This document shows, in pieces, positions 4,862 to 5,383 of a stretch of DNA of 5,383 nt. The stretch comes from Planctomycetota bacterium (GTDB lineage: Bacteria > Planctomycetota > Planctomycetia > Gemmatales > Gemmataceae). The translations under genes and the position numbers were made by a program. The stretch covers positions 1 to 5,383 of the forward strand of contig JACQFG010000133.1 in the NCBI GenBank assembly GCA_016200155.1, read 5' to 3'. The notes under the pieces are model-generated. The model saw only the letters and a list, made by a program, of their open reading frames with translations, did no database searches and had not been told where the DNA came from. Numbering within the stretch: position 1 is the first letter of the stretch; each line of letters begins with the position of its first letter.

Positions 4862-5383
4862 CAAGACAAGAAATACTCGATCAAGACCGCCGCGACGCCG
4901 ATCCCCAAGGACGTCAGTGCGCCGATCGCGAAACTGCTTTCCGACAAGTCCGTGCAGCTGCTCGATCCGGCCGGCACGACCGTTTGCGAGGTCTGGTTCC
5001 GCAAGGAAATCCCGGCCGAGGCGACGCCCGTGCAGATCAAGACCGGCGTCACCTATCGCGAGGTCAAGCAGACCGAAATCTTCGGCGTCATCCAGCTTCA
5101 CAAGGATATGACCGACTACCGCAAGCAAAAGATCAAGCCCGGCGTCTACACGATGCGGCTCGCGTATCAACCGACCGCCGGCAAGCACACCGCCGACGTC
5201 TCGGAGTATCAGGATTTCGTGCTGGTGACGAAAGCCGCCGCCGACCAGAAGCCCGCGCTCATGGAGGCGAAGATGCTGCACGACAAGAGCGGGGACAGCC
5301 TCGATCTCGCTCACCCCGGCGTCTTCATGCTCTGCCCAAACACGAAGCCCGGCGCCGAACCGACCCTCGACGCGCGCCCCAAG
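4862..5383 (+). CDS. Hypothetical, probably exported protein, start missing and 3' end beyond the window
   Basis: The frame of base 4862 is open for 174 codons to the window end, with natural protein composition (QDKKYSIKTAATPIPKD..., then VQLLDPAGTTVCEVWF, FGVIQLHKDMTDYRKQKIKPG, VYTMRLAYQP, EYQDFVLV), indicating beta-sandwich-like secreted material. I recall similar planctomycete hypothetical proteins, which begin with a signal peptide followed by a short Gln/Asp/Lys-rich mature start, but can name no family. Between the DUF1326 stop (4802-4804, same frame) and 4862 there is no ATG, GTG or TTG in this frame; the first is GTG 4952, inside the conserved-looking part and without a ribosome site. 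The place where the signal peptide should be is occupied by the REP-like palindrome. It is either a 5'-truncated pseudogene, a gene using an unusual start, or an assembly artefact. Confidence 0.65.

Noticed and set aside
4814..5314. 166-residue minus-strand frame opposite the start-less right-end gene
   Set aside because: The plus-strand translation looks like a natural protein, whereas this one is low-complexity antisense and would read through the palindrome.

Overview
The window most likely comes from a planctomycete chromosome, probably Pirellulales-like, though this is inferred from gene content and not proven. The pointers are a Tat-exported DUF1501 protein of the planctomycete type, an Rpn-family PD-(D/E)XK nuclease with a long C-terminal tail, a secreted DUF1326 protein, GC-rich coding regions with few Shine-Dalgarno sites, and a REP-like TTTAGCCGC...GCGCGGG intergenic palindrome of a style I recall from that order.

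Layout on the + strand: 1-908 is the 3' part of an Rpn-family gene whose start lies before the window. Its stop overlaps by 4 bp (ATGA) the first ATG of a complete DUF1501 gene ending at 2362. After a 62-base gap, 2425-2895 encodes a small DUF2262-like protein of clearly lower GC. On the - strand, read right to left, are a membrane-anchored protein with a probable NTF2-like domain (4024-3458), then the hicB antitoxin (3389-3144) and hicA toxin (3147-2941), joined by a GTGA overlap. A 99-base divergent region (4025-4123) separates the membrane-protein gene from the DUF1326 gene (4124-4804, +). A REP-like element with a perfect 24-bp palindrome follows. A reading frame then runs off the right end; it encodes a convincing protein but has no usable start.

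The genes do not form one pathway. DUF1501 is a housekeeping-type exported protein of unknown biochemical role that is usually paired with DUF1549/DUF1553 cytochrome-like proteins. Here its immediate upstream neighbour is a mobile-element-associated nuclease. The stretch from 2363 to 4024 (low-GC orphan, toxin-antitoxin pair, small membrane protein) reads as an accessory patch between two chromosomal exported-protein genes.

The best candidates for something unusual are the REP-like element that appears to have lost its right half together with the 5' end of the next gene, and the tight Rpn/DUF1501 junction. I see no CRISPR array, tRNA, rRNA or complete insertion sequence, and no convincing new multi-gene system. 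No stretch over 300 bases lacks a gene.
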